Positions 1-11,543 of a stretch of DNA of 64,000 bases are shown piece by piece; within the stretch, counting starts at the first letter, position 1, and each line of letters starts with the position of its first letter. Location of the stretch: assembly GCA_025266875.1 (NCBI GenBank), contig JALLLT010000001.1, positions 1,943,097 through 2,007,096 on the forward strand. Reading direction: 5' to 3'. The DNA comes from Fennellomyces sp. T-0311 (lineage: Eukaryota > Mucoromycota > Mucoromycetes > Mucorales > Lichtheimiaceae). Under the pieces are notes generated by a model that saw only the letters and a list, made by a program, of their open reading frames with translations, had not been told where the DNA came from and did no database searches. A program made the translations under genes and the position numbers.

Positions 1-112
1 AGATCCGATCAAGGCTTTGCTTACCATATAAAGGTCCGGACCCTTATAGCTTGGTCATTTGTTTACGTCCAGTGCGCTGGTAAAATACTTAATTGGCTGC
101 AAAAAAATCATA

Positions 113-118
113 TATAAA
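113..118 (+). promoter_or_regulatory. TATA box of the P450 gene
   Basis: TATAAA lies 49 bases upstream of the chosen ATG at 162. The same box-to-ATG distance (about 45-54 bases) recurs before three of the four hydrolase genes in this window, which supports both the box and the start codon. A second TATAAA at 27-32 is too far upstream to be the favoured one. Confidence 0.5.
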
Positions 119-161
119 GCAGCACATCAGAGAAAATCTTAGAGCAGCTACTCAGTTCATT

Positions 162-2073
162 ATGGAAAACCTTTCAAATATCATTGTCAACCTTGCTTTA
201 GGCAGTAGTGTTGCATTACTTGGATTCTTGACACTCAAATACAATGATCGCGCGGTATTTACAGCACGCCGTACTGATATTCCCTCTGTTCGTGGTATAC
301 CATTATTCGGCGTTCTCTTTGAACAAATTGCAAACGGAAGCAGGTTCATTGATTGGACAATGGAATACTTTAACAAAATGGATGCACAAACAATGTAAGT
401 TTGCACTTTTATAGTAACATTTTGCTAGAGACTCAAGGAACATAGATGTGTTTCTGTATTAGGAGTTCCTCCACAGATTATAACGATAGACCCAGCTGTC
501 GTAGAGCACATATTGAAACGTAATATAAGCAAGTTGTCAGACAAAAACACAAGATCATAGTACTTTTTGATAGATAACTTTTCAAACTATGTCAAAGGAC
601 AAATCGTTATGTAACGTATATTAATGATGGTACTTCACCAACTAATTTGTACTTGTAGTGATGCTTCAGTTGAGTTACTCGGTCATGGAATCTTCGCATC
701 AAACGGTGAACAATGGCGATATCAGCGAAAAGCAGCAAGTTTAGTTTTTAATGTTGCTAGCTTCCGTGACCACTTCGCAGCGTACGTCAAGTAGTATCTT
801 AAACTGACTATGACTTATTGGTGAAGTAGTGTTTTTATGGACGAATTAAACATCATGTCAGAGCAAATTCTTGACAAGACGGTGGCAAGTGGCGAGCCCA
901 TTGACTTTCATGATATGATTTACAAGTTTACATTGGATTCTTTTGTTGCGTAAGTATGTCTTTTGTAATATTCTCTCAAATTTAACAAATCCAATAGTAT
1001 AGGTGTTGGAAAGCAATTAAATACTCTAACCAGTAAAGAAAGCGTCCCTTTCGCTACTTCCTTCGATATCTGTCAGCGTCAAGCATTTATACGAGCCGTT
1101 GATCCATTCTGCAGGCTACGAGAATTACTCGGCTCAGTATCGCATCCCAGAGAACCTAATTTCCAAGATGATATCAGAATAATTAACGAATTTGCGTACG
1201 ATATCATTAAGGAACGAAAAGCACAGATCCAGCAACGTCTTGATCGCAGAGATTTGTTAACGAGGTTTATGAATGCACGGAATCCGCAAGGTCAGCTATT
1301 GAACGACAAGGAGTTACGTGATACAATTTTGAACTTCATCATCGCGGGGCGAGATACCACTGCTCAGGCTTTGTCGTGGATGCTCTATTATTTGCTTTTG
1401 AATCCGAACGTCGAGAAAAAGCTTATTGCTGAAATAAGGGAGCATATCGGTGACAAAGTCGAGAAAGATGCCCCTAAACTTTATGAAACGATCAAAAAGA
1501 TGACTTATGCACATGCTGTGTGAGCAGTTCTACTTAGATACAAACAAATGGCGCAACTGTTTGTTAACAGAGAATTATAGCTTTTACGAAACTTTGCGGT
1601 TGGAGCCTTCTGTCCCATCTAATGCCAAAATGGCTTTACAAGACGATGTTCTTCCCGACGGCACAATTATTCGAAAAAACGATCAAGTAGGATGGGTACC
1701 ATATGCGATGGGCCGCTCAAAGCACATATGGGGCGCAGATGCGGAAGAATTCAACCCCGAACGATGGATCACACCCCGAGATGAACTTCGTCGTGAAGCA
1801 CCATCCAAATGGCCTGCATTCCACGCCGGTCCTCGCATCTGCTTAGGTAGAATTTTTTTAATCTCTGCTTTGAAAACACGAATTTTATGTGCTAACGTAA
1901 GGTAACTAGGCCAAAACCTTGCTACACTTGAAGCACTTGTTGCGATCTCAATTTTGCTAAAACGATTCAAGTTCTCGCTTGTTTCTGGTCAGAAGATTGA
2001 ATATGTCATTTCCCTAACGCATCCAATGAAAAATGGCATAAAAGTGTTCGTTGAGAAGCGTAGTAATAACTAG
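162..2073 (+). CDS. Cytochrome P450 monooxygenase (CYP509-like), 8 exons
   Basis: This is a heme-thiolate monooxygenase, probably ER-anchored, that oxidises a lipophilic substrate which cannot be named from sequence. Exons are read at 162-394, 431-519, 574-610, 659-781, 830-949, 998-1519, 1581-1846 and 1910-2073. They sum to 1554 bases (517 residues), a normal P450 length, with frame kept across all seven GT-AG introns. An N-terminal hydrophobic segment (NIIVNLALGSSVALLGFLTL) is the membrane anchor. Visible landmarks are WRYQRK in the C-helix, AGRDTTA in the I-helix, ETLR in the K-helix and the heme loop FHAGPRICLG with its ligand cysteine, which straddles the last intron. The first intron would be only 36 bases, so that junction is the least certain. 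The CYP509 link rests on overall resemblance to mucoromycete P450s; the P450 call itself is firm. Confidence 0.88.
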
Positions 2074-4590
2074 TAAACAGAGATATTGAGCTAAGGCGAA
2101 ATCAGCATTTGAAATGAATCAACTTTCTGTAACGGTTAACTATAACATATCATCGCTGCACATTTGACTATTTGACCATGATGTATTTATGTTCACATCA
2201 GGCATATCAAATCATTGATTCCCACGCGATATACTTATGTGGTTATCATGTCACAGCTCCTAAGTGTTGACTAGATCTTCCTTCATACACGCATGGAGGA
2301 ACGACAATAGAAACTTTTTATAAGCCTGCCATTGGATATTTTTCATTTGGCCCAATGAACTGCCTAATACATTCGTATCATATATCACAGTTCTGTCAGT
2401 ACGTATATGGAATACATACATGCTTTGATTTCCGTCAATACTCGACACACCATATGGGTAACCGCGGGCCCAGTCAGAAATTGAACTGCTGTTTAGGTGC
2501 TGTAGTGCGTCTTCAGTAGTGGTGAAAGTATCGGGAGTTTCTGAACAAACTGTCTTGCAATGAGATTGTATGGTGTACTTTATTTTCAAAGGTTAAACGT
2601 GCAGTGAAGGATCTCGATGGATAGATCCCGTTCAAATATCTTGGTTTTACGGACGGATAACGACGGTTCAATAGTTTCAAAGTTATATCCGAATAAAACA
2701 ATTGTTCCCATTTTATTTAAGCACTATTAAACATGAGTTTACCAAATGGTGCGCAAGGCGAGTGCCTTTCAGTCAGTTTCAATCACGAATACGATGTCGC
2801 GACAGAAGATATTGTTCGCGAGAAGTAATGAAATCATTTGGGACCAGCCCCATCTCATTCACGGGAACATCAGTTGCTTCTCATGTAAGTGAGCGGTTGA
2901 TTCATACATATAATGTTTCATACCTTGCTTTCTGTGATCGTGCTCGTGGTGTTTTACGTTCTAATCCTTTCTTATCTCATCGATATACACAGCTGTTAAT
3001 AATAAAGTTATCTACATTGACAGATTCTAACATCAAATTTCAGTAGACGACTGATAAAATGCTTCTCTAAATCGGTACATTGAACTGTCGTTCGTATTGT
3101 GCCCGACGATATTTATAAAAGAAAAAGATGATACAGTAACAATAAGCTTGTTCGCTCACAGAAAGGTTACATATCTCAGTCTGGATAGTGTAATCACTAG
3201 AGCCGCGTCGTTGCTGCAAAAGAGGCCATCTCTCTTTCCCATTTACAGCGGAAATGCGTCCCAGTAATCTATAATATAATAGACAACTCCCGAAAAATAG
3301 CCAGAAATTATTAGTAAAAAACCTTCCTATTATGGAATGCTTCTGTCGGTGTGAGCCTGGAGTGGAAAAATGAAACATAGCCTATGCTTACGCTGTAGAT
3401 TCGCTTTGTCGTATCAATATCGTTGCATCAGTTCAATTAGAAATACTCTACCAAAGGGCTCATAATCGATGCCTGTATGCGTGTGCAATCACTGTATGCA
3501 ATCACTGATGTTGGTGATAAGGCTCTTTGCGTTATGGACTAGCTTAGCGGTATCAATGTCAACATATCTGTCGTTCGGTGTTTAACTTTTGTGAGTGAAA
3601 TGTAGCCTATCCTTTCATTCCGGATAAAAGAATTCCATAGCAAAAGCCGGTTAGACTTCTTTGGCGACGTTTCTAGGCCATTGTTTCGCAGGTCCATGTT
3701 AAATTTTGCTGATACACTTTATAGAACATATCACCAACCGGAAATATAAAAAAGATCCTTCATCTGCATTAAATGCCTTCTTAAATAACCTCTATTTTAC
3801 GGCCTTGCTAGGACTGAAAGTGTCCTTGAGACAGTAGCACTTGAGATCTCGGATACAAATGTGCATGTCGATAGTGTAAGATCTTATAATTCAGTACTTC
3901 AACTGTGTTGATGTTAACAAGAAGCAGGAAATGAGTTTTGTTAATGCTTTCGATCTTGGTATCCGCGGCCGTAACTGCAGAGGCAGGCTATGCATTCGCT
4001 ATGAATTCCCAGGCTGACTTCAGTTAGCTCTCCTAGCATCTGCACCTAAAAATTGAGATCAGGGTAGAAGTTGTCCCAGAAGCACCCCACATCGACAAAC
4101 CAGTATCATGATGAATTTGCTGTTTTTGATAATGAATGCAGAGTGTGTTGCATGTTGTGCGCGCGTTTTATCCTAAGAAAACAGCCGCAAAAATCAAGAA
4201 GAACCAGGTCAAATTTATTATGTTTGTTGTTTCTAGCCATTGCCAAATTCTGCCCTGGCTTAACCACTTCCCAACCTGCTGAATGACCCAGATTCCATAT
4301 GTAATCAACTTTTTAATGACATTCGCAAGTACAATTCTGTCTTTATTCTTGCTTCATTGGCTGCCACCGTCGTTAATAATTATATATGCGTTCTGTATTC
4401 AAAGCAGGATCTACCATTGCACTGGATATCTACTCCCCTAAGGGAATATGTACTCCCCTCTCCTCAAGTTTTCGCACTGATAGCTATCTATGATTTTGTT
4501 AAATGGCATGTCAATAGACAAAGTGAAGTTAGTTACAATCAAAACGTGGAGGTTAACATTGCTTTTAGGATTAATATCGTCTGACTCTTC
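2074..4590. other. Gene-poor interval after the P450
   Basis: No gene could be assembled here. A minus-strand open frame at 2260-2589 has a protein-like composition (for example DWARGYPYGVSSIDGNQ) but no ATG and no recognisable family. A 31-codon ATG frame on the plus strand at 2732-2827 is also protein-like. Both may be exons or remnants of decayed genes. The rest is AT-rich. Confidence 0.3.
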
Positions 4591-4595
4591 TCCTC

Positions 4596-4770
4596 TTGCA
4601 GGGCATGAACGATATTGTGAATTTTCATGTTGCGACTTCTCGAAAAGCTGTCGACTACCTACGTGAGAACCGTGCTGTGAATTTGTCTATCCAAACATCT
4701 GGTGACTTGCATCATGGTCATCAGTACACTGCATCAACTGCTGATAACGTAGCTGTATTATTGTGGTATC
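4596..4770 (+). mobile_element. Possible Helitron relic (fragment upstream of the helicase-like domain)
   Basis: A roughly 58-residue frame begins after a pyrimidine tract and AG that look like a splice acceptor. It reads MNDIVNFHVATSRKAVDYL, and further on YTASTADNVAVLLW. This resembles the stretch before the helicase-like domain of Helitron transposases, where a line of the type R-Y-N-x-P-T-A-S-E-V-A-A-I-W is common. Only this short part is open, and no RepHel motif or helicase was found downstream, so it would be a dead fragment. The family call is from remembered pattern only. Confidence 0.35.
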
Positions 4771-4814
4771 GTTCAATTGGAAAGCTTGAAATGACGAGAC
4801 CAAAAATAAGATAA

Positions 4815-6765
4815 TGTTTTATTGAGAAAAACTACTCTTTATTTATAATGATGATGAGTCGGGACGGAGAAGGTGAATGATCTTCTATCAGAGCCGAATC
4901 CATGTTATCGCCGTAATCCCTAATGATCATACTGCCTTATTACGAAGGAGCGGATAATCATGCAAAGACTGAGTTAACCTGAATAGTCCCTCTTGAAGTC
5001 TGAACCCAGATCAAGGTCTCACTGACACACAAGCCAGTGAACAGGCCAATAGATAACTATGCGGTTGTTGATGTCGAAATAAAGGAACGGATGTAACAAA
5101 AGCTGAGATGGAAAGGCATGTAGACAATGGATGGCTGGTATGTCAGGATATGAAAGGCTGTTCTTCTCAGCAGCCTTTCTTCAAGCGATATGCGTAACGA
5201 TGTACATTTTGCTTGATGTGTCACTATAGCTCTACACTTTCTCGAAATGGCTTGCTTTTGTATCATATGAAGTGCATTTCAACTTAAGCATGACTTTTAA
5301 AATTGTGAAACAAAGTACATCGTTAGCTTAAGGATGGCCCGAATTTAACGCTTCGACACACCAACAGTAAATTCCCGATGAACTACGGATGAAGCATCAC
5401 TTTATGACTCCCGCTAACCAGTCTGTTTTCTGAGACATAAAATGATACTGATGAAATCAACGTTGCCATATATCCCCTATGTAAATAATTTGTATACAGA
5501 ACTATATATTTCTTAATAAAATGTATATCACTCAAGATACAAGATACAAGATATTGTAGAAGTTTCAATGAATGGGAAATAACAACAGGGGGTGCAGAAG
5601 TCTCCCCGCCGGGGGTTTGGGGGCAGGCCCCCAACGAGCCGCTGGAAATGGAGCACGAAGGTGTTGACACGAAGCGTAGCGGAGGGGCTCAACCCCGGAT
5701 GTGCGTAATGGATTAAGGCTCGTGATAGTAATTGGCATAGAGAAAGAATATAAAGCAGAGAACACAGCGGATAAGGACATGTGAATCCCAGTACACCACA
5801 AAGCGAAGCTGGCAACTACTAAAAGCTGGGCGATTTTGTTGAACCGTATTAACCGAGGTTGACAGAGATTGACAAGCAATTTAACAACGTCAACAGAAGC
5901 TTTTAATTCGGCCAGCATGTACCCATTAGAACACAATGAATTGCCTCCCGTTGTGGAACAATGGGGGCATATACCAGCAACCAGCTCAATATGTGATCAC
6001 TGTGTTCGGTAACAACAACTACGGCAACACATTTCCCTCCCCTCTGGCATTGCCCGTACCGAATGGAAGTAAGTTCACATAAGTATCAAGGCCAATATAA
6101 ATTCGTGCGAAGGGAGTAAAACCGGAGGCAACACTAACCGCTAGCCCATGAAGTAATACTCTGTCCATACAGGCTTCCTTCAGACCCATGTGGCATATGG
6201 CAGAAGCCTCTGTGACCTTGGGCCTCTAATTGCTTGAAGGAAAGTCAGAGAAAAAAAACGCCGCCATCCCCCCATACTACTTTACACTGCGCCTCCCTGA
6301 TAGCTCAGATAGTACCTTGGAAGTCTAACAACATCAGTGCTACGTTAGAGTTCCAGTGTTACCCAAATCATAGCAGTCCTGATTGTGTTTGCAAAGTGAA
6401 TATTGAAATCATTCAACTGCTCTACATGAATAGAAACTGCACCGTGATTTCAACATCCACGGATCTTTTTCGGCCCACATAAAACTTTCAAGTCCCAATG
6501 ACCGAAAATACCCAATTTCCTTTGAGCATTTGCTTATGATGCGAATCTTTTTCTTATAAGATTATTATAAACCTAAAACTTTTGTGTTCTTGAAGGGGAA
6601 ATCACAACACCGATATATTCTTCGTAGTAAGTCTATACCAACACCGACTCTATGGGAAAATCGATAATTATATTACGCATGATTTATTTATTTCGGTTCG
6701 GCGTTATGGGAGATTCATCCCGTATGGTGCCTTTCATCAAGGAAAAAACATAACTATGTACAATT
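4815..6765. other. Gene-poor interval with a GC-rich repeat
   Basis: Apart from the GC-rich element at 5587-5697, nothing coding is convincing. Overlapping minus-strand open frames at 5383-5936 cross that element and are explained by its base composition. A plus-strand frame at 6234-6482 is low-complexity at its start and unrecognised. Confidence 0.4.
5587..5697 (-). repeat. GC-rich short repeat, copy 1
   Basis: A sharply GC-rich island in AT-rich DNA, with G/C runs able to fold (GGGGGCAGGCCCCC-like stem). The 27 bases at 5665-5691, read on the minus strand, match 20403-20429 with one mismatch, and in both copies runs of C and G follow. It is a dispersed repeat of unknown type with no coding content. 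Confidence 0.65.
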
Positions 6766-8841
6766 TTATTCTTCTAGCTCGATGCCCTTCTGTATTATGT
6801 GATTAACAGCATCTTGAGTAACGTATGTACATGACGAGATCCTCATTTTCTGCAACCGTTTCGCGTTGTCCACAAGATGCAGCACACCATAATCCGTCAC
6901 CTCCGACAGGTCGTCCAGGTTGATGTAGGTCAAGTTCCGTATTCTGGCGAGAGAAATGAGATGACTGTCTGCAACGGTTCTCAATTCCAAGAGTTGAATA
7001 CTGGATACATCCTTGCTTATCGCTTCGAAAAATTTATGGATACCACCTTGTGTGATGCCATCCAAACCGCATAGGGTGACTTCTTTCAATGTCTGAATTT
7101 GGGCGAGTGCAACAAGGACCTCATCTGATACCACATCGGAATTCTGGAGATGCACAGATTGGAGGTTCTGTTGAGTGCCGGGAAGTTCTGCATACTTCTT
7201 GAACAATCGCGTTAAACCTGTTAGCGTCTCTGATCCGTCGTAGGTATACGCCAGAACAAATGTTTCAGGAGGAGGTAGGGCGAGGAGTGCTTCGGTCACT
7301 GCAGTTGTTAGAGTGGTATTTTGTGCTTCAAAGTGAGTCAAACTAGTGCATTTGGAGATAGACTGTAAAAACGCTCGCTCGATGCCATCGCCTCCAGGAC
7401 CAGACCAGTACTTCAACTTTTTCAGCCCAGCCAAGTTCACGTCAGAGTACAGTGCTTCCGATACCTCTTCATCGGTCGGACAAATGTCAGCGAATAGCGT
7501 GTCCAGTGTTTCCGTATTATCCTTGATCAGCTGTAAGAGTTTCTGTGTAGGGATAGCGTCATGACAGGTTGAGGTATAGATAGCGCGTATTCCAAGTACA
7601 TGACCTTCTTCATAATCGCTTGGGACCATCTCCTCAGCTTCAGAGTTGTAGCCAAATATTTTGAGTCTAGGACAATTCTGCTTGACGACATCTAGTACTG
7701 AGTCCGAGCAATCCTCAAGAACTAACCGTCGCATTTGCGGGCACTGTTGCAGCAGAGGTTCTATCGTTTCTCCGTCAATGGCCTGTGCTTCCAGTTGTAG
7801 GTCATTCAGAGTCGAGTGCACCGGTAGCACTGTAAGGTCACCAAGGATTTGTGATAGCGGACATAGTGTGGTATAAACCAGTTTTGTCAAATTGGTGCAC
7901 ACTAAAAGCACATCTGCCAATGTCACTGTAGCATGATTTTCGTCAAAATCAAGATCAAGCGTAGTCAAAGTGGCTCTGAGTTGCCAGAAAGCAGTTACCA
8001 TTGACGTAACTACACTGGGTGAGAAATGCTTAGACGTGGTGTCTTCATATTCAGCCACTTTTAGTCACAAGAATATCATCGTCATCCATCCCGGTTTACC
8101 TGCCAGAGTGATCGACTTGATCTTTCTGAAGTGACCCGACCTCATGTTTAGCAGGTATTGGAGCCATACTCGGCGGTTTTCAGTGTATACAGTGAGATCT
8201 TGCACATGGTGGGCAATGTGAGGCATTGTACTGATAATTTCGTTGTCACCTGCCCCGTCGTCAGTCTCCAACGTACACCAGGTTTCGGCGCAATCCAATA
8301 TTTTGTTGCGCCAGACGCTGGATATACTTAAGCAGATTGCTCTTGACTCGTTTGGCAGCTGCGTCATGATATAATCTACCATTTCGATTGGCAGCCTAGC
8401 AATAAAGTCGATACGTTTCTCGTTTTGCAGTGTAGCCTCTGCTTTGCCTTCCTGCAACAAGGGATACTGAGGATCGTCTGGGGGTACGCTTTCCAGACCA
8501 ATCTCGTATGTTTCTATTGCACGACGTTGTTTTCCTTGCATTCGATATATGTTGCCTAGCCGGATAAAACCTGTCGGCAAGGTTGGCTTGCAAGTTATCA
8601 TCGCTTCAGCATCTTTGACGGCATCGTCGAAATGACCTTGCATCCCGAGAGCGTAGGCGCGGTTGTCCAAGACTGAAAGCAAAAGCAATTGTTGGATAAA
8701 CTGGATTGTTGCAGAGGCGCAATTCACAGCTTGCCGGTAATCGTGTTGGTCGATGGCACATTCGACTTTATTAAACGAGGTTTGTATTGGATCGATGTTG
8801 AAGGTGCGCGTCGGTAGGGGGGCGAGCTCAGTCTTGGTCAT
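6766..8841 (-). CDS. TPR / F-box / leucine-rich-repeat protein, copy 1 (intact)
   Basis: This is probably the substrate-receptor subunit of an SCF ubiquitin ligase. Two exons, complement(8100-8841) and complement(6766-8057), are joined over a 42-base intron and give 677 residues. The ATG (MTKTELAPLP) is chosen because the paralog at 18.1-20.2 kb starts at the same point (MSKTDLAPFP). The order is N-terminal TPR-like helices (HFDDAVKDAEAMI, then IRLGNIYRMQGKQRRAIETY), an F-box near residues 165-210 (LPIEMVDYIMTQLP, followed by SSVWRNKIL) and about ten degenerate LRRs to the C-terminus. TPR plus F-box plus LRR is the arrangement of yeast Dia2 and fission yeast Pof3. Identity with those is not claimed, because this family is multicopy here. 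No breaks are visible in this copy. Confidence 0.82.
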
Positions 8842-9764
8842 ATAGAGTGCGAAAAAAAAGCTTTCAAAAATCTTCGTGTCACGAAAGGATAAGGGACCAT
8901 GAGTCCTATCTAAATAAAGCATCTTTCCAGCCCTACGCCCGAATTGGGATTGCTATGTCAGCAATTCTTCCCTGGTTCCTCGTCGTCGGTGTACCTATTC
9001 ATTTATCATTTACTTTATATGATAGGAGTGACAGTTATGGTATGCATATATATAATGAATAAAGTGCTAACGTCGTTGCTATTTACGATGCGTGATTTAA
9101 CAAGTATTCCAGATTATTTGGCATGAGATGACTACCAAGGTCTAGAACTTTCCATTGCTCAGGACTTACATGGGCTCAAATTGCAACCTACTTGACTTTC
9201 AGTTAATATATCAAGCTTTTCATCACGAAAAGCGAAAAATCCAACCAAGAAGACACTAATAATTGCATAAGTGACAACGCTGCAAGTAGCTGCCAATTAC
9301 TTAAATACTCAATTGAACCTCGCATATACGCGATATTTGCCGTGGGACGGTACTTTAATTATTACAGTTTTCTTTTGTCTCAATATATACGTGATGAAAA
9401 GGTTAAATTTTCAAGTATATATATAATCATACTGACTTAACTATGCAACATCCCTTCAGGTGGATCCCCTCACGTGGTATTGAATTTATTGTTTTCAAAG
9501 GATTCTTCAGGAAGAAACGCTTATGTGAACACAAAGAAAAGTGTAATACTTTTGCATACATGCTCAACAACGCATCCATATGCTCTCCCGAAAAAGCTAC
9601 CGGTAAACGTGCTAGGTATTACCGTATGCTACTATAAGAAGCATATATTTTGAGTAATACGATACATAACCGGTATTTTTTTACCTAAACTAAGAAGCAC
9701 GATTGCATCAAGCTTCATTTATGCATAATAATCAACGATGCTGTCGCTGGCAAAACCCCGTGCA
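8842..9764. other. Divergent intergenic region between F-box copy 1 and hydrolase A
   Basis: AT-rich promoter DNA serving two divergent genes. Open frames at 8847-9126 and 9443-9637 lack coding character. The TATA box of hydrolase A ends the interval. Confidence 0.4.
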
Positions 9765-9770
9765 TATAAA
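9765..9770 (+). promoter_or_regulatory. TATA box of hydrolase A
   Basis: TATAAA 53 bases before the ATG at 9818, the same spacing as at hydrolase B and the P450. Confidence 0.5.
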
Positions 9771-9817
9771 GGTGTAGCACCAAACTGTCTGCCATTCAAT
9801 CTCTACCTTTTTCCTGC

Positions 9818-10992
9818 ATGGCGCCACACTTCCAGCTTGATTCTGCGTATGCGGCCTACTGTGAACAAGCCAAAACGCTTCCAAATCCCGCCAAGGGTGA
9901 AATTACCATTGGACAGCTACGAAAGCAAACCGATGCAATGACGCCGATAGAGCTACACCTAAATGTTTCCGTTGAAGACAGAAATGTCGTTCATGATGGG
10001 AAAAATCTTAGGTTAACCCTTTTCAGGCCACTGGGAACCGAAAGTGATGTCCTCCCCATCGTTATCTTTTAGTAGGAAACATTATATAATGCTCACAAAA
10101 AAACGCAATGCGCTTCAATTTCATATATAAAAGTCATGGTGGCGGATGGATTTTTGGTTCAAAGTATACGCATGGAAAACCTGTCCGTGAAGTGAATTGA
10201 GCAATTATTCGTAATACTTCAGCATGATCGTAACAACGTTTGTATAGATTTGCGTCAAGAGCCATGTAACGGTTGCATTTGCTGAATACTCCCTAGGTCC
10301 CGAGAACAAGTTTCCAATAGCCCATGAAGAGTGCTTTGCAACGTTGGTGTGGGTGTTAGCTAATGGTGACTCGATTAACGGAAATACCGATAAAATTGCA
10401 GTCTGCGGAGACAGTGCTGGTGGCAATTTGGCGGCATGCATCTCGTGTAAAGAGAAATAATCGCATCTTTTCCTTCCAATGACTAAATATGATTTCTCAG
10501 CAATGGCAAAGAAGCATGGCCTCGATAATGCCATTAAATCCCAGATTATGATATATCCAGCACTAACAGTCGCGTCGCGTCGTCGCACTTTCGAGTCGGT
10601 CAAACTTTTTGGAACTGGAGATTTTGGACTGAAATTCGAAGATTCCCAGTTTTATGACGGATCTTATTTTGATAATTACGAAAAATGCAAGTCATCGCTT
10701 CCATTACACTTTGCACAGGAAGAAATTAAGGGACTGCCGCCTGCACTGCTCATTACTGCCGAAGTTGATATCCTTCGTGACGAAGGAGAAACATACGCTC
10801 GCATGTTGACAGAAGCTGGCGTACCCACACTTGGGATCCGCATTATGGGTGCAAGTAAGTGTTGAAATTACACTATCGGTTAAATGATGATGATTAACAT
10901 TGTACAAATCTATTTCTTGTGCATAATTAGTTCACGGATACTTCAGCCTTCCCTTTGACACATCGGCATATAAGTCGACTCTCACAGCTTAA
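9818..10992 (+). CDS. Alpha/beta-hydrolase (HSL-type esterase/lipase), copy A, C-terminus frameshifted
   Basis: A serine ester hydrolase of the hormone-sensitive-lipase group (alpha/beta-hydrolase fold 3), probably cytosolic as no signal peptide is seen. Exons 9818-10071, 10134-10191, 10248-10446, 10501-10854 and 10931-10992 give 308 residues. The oxyanion motif HGGGW follows the first intron, the nucleophile elbow is GDSAGG, the acid lies in EVDILRDEGE, and the histidine is in HGYF at the start of the last exon. Relative to copies B and C, one base is missing near 10990. The frame therefore hits TAA at 10990-10992, while a shifted frame continues with a paralog-like tail (ALITGHLNDTF) to TAA at 11025-11027. 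About 12 residues are lost; the catalytic residues are kept, so activity may persist. Confidence 0.8.
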
Positions 10993-11027
10993 TTACCGGT
11001 CATCTGAATGATACGTTCAATGTGTAA

Positions 11028-11489
11028 CTCAGTGTTTGAAACGGCATAAAATAGTAGCACACGCTCATCTGAGAATACATTTTATTTGTTGAAACCAGTG
11101 TAAATAACTGCTGTGCAGATTTTGAAACAATGAAATATGTAGCTTTGGAACGATGATCGCTTCCATGCAAACCTAAAACAGTAAAGTTACACAGTTAAAA
11201 ATAGTCAACTCTAGAGACACGATAACGTCTCCATGCTAATGCTATAGCAATTAGTAACGATATCTTCAGACTAACCAATTAGATGATACGGCATTTTTTA
11301 AGCATATGGAAAAAGACTCACTGCGGTTTTAGCTGGAGAAAAGAGATTCGGTTTTGTCGGTCAGTTTCAAAGAAGATTGATCGTCGTTGGCGCAGGCCAA
11401 GTTTGTGATCCGCGTAACTATTGCAAACGGTGATTCGTACTAACACATCCATAATCGGCTAGATATGTATCTAAATTTCTAAAATAGTA
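11028..11489. other. Spacer between hydrolases A and B
   Basis: AT-rich DNA with no open frame of interest; it contains the promoter of copy B. Confidence 0.4.
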
Positions 11490-11495
11490 TATAAA
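11490..11495 (+). promoter_or_regulatory. TATA box of hydrolase B
   Basis: TATAAA within TATATAAAG, 54 bases before the ATG at 11544. Confidence 0.5.
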
Positions 11496-11543
11496 GCAAT
11501 CCTGTCGCTTAACGTGATATTCTGCTTCTCATATCCGTCACTG

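Noticed and set aside
5383..5936. Three overlapping minus-strand frames
   Set aside because: They cross the GC-rich repeat, which creates open frames by composition.
6288..6370. tRNA-like stretch (TAGCTCAGATAGT followed by AGTTCCAG)
   Set aside because: It has an A-box-like run, but the B box does not fit GGTTCGANTCC and no cloverleaf stems pair. No tRNA or rRNA gene was found in the window.
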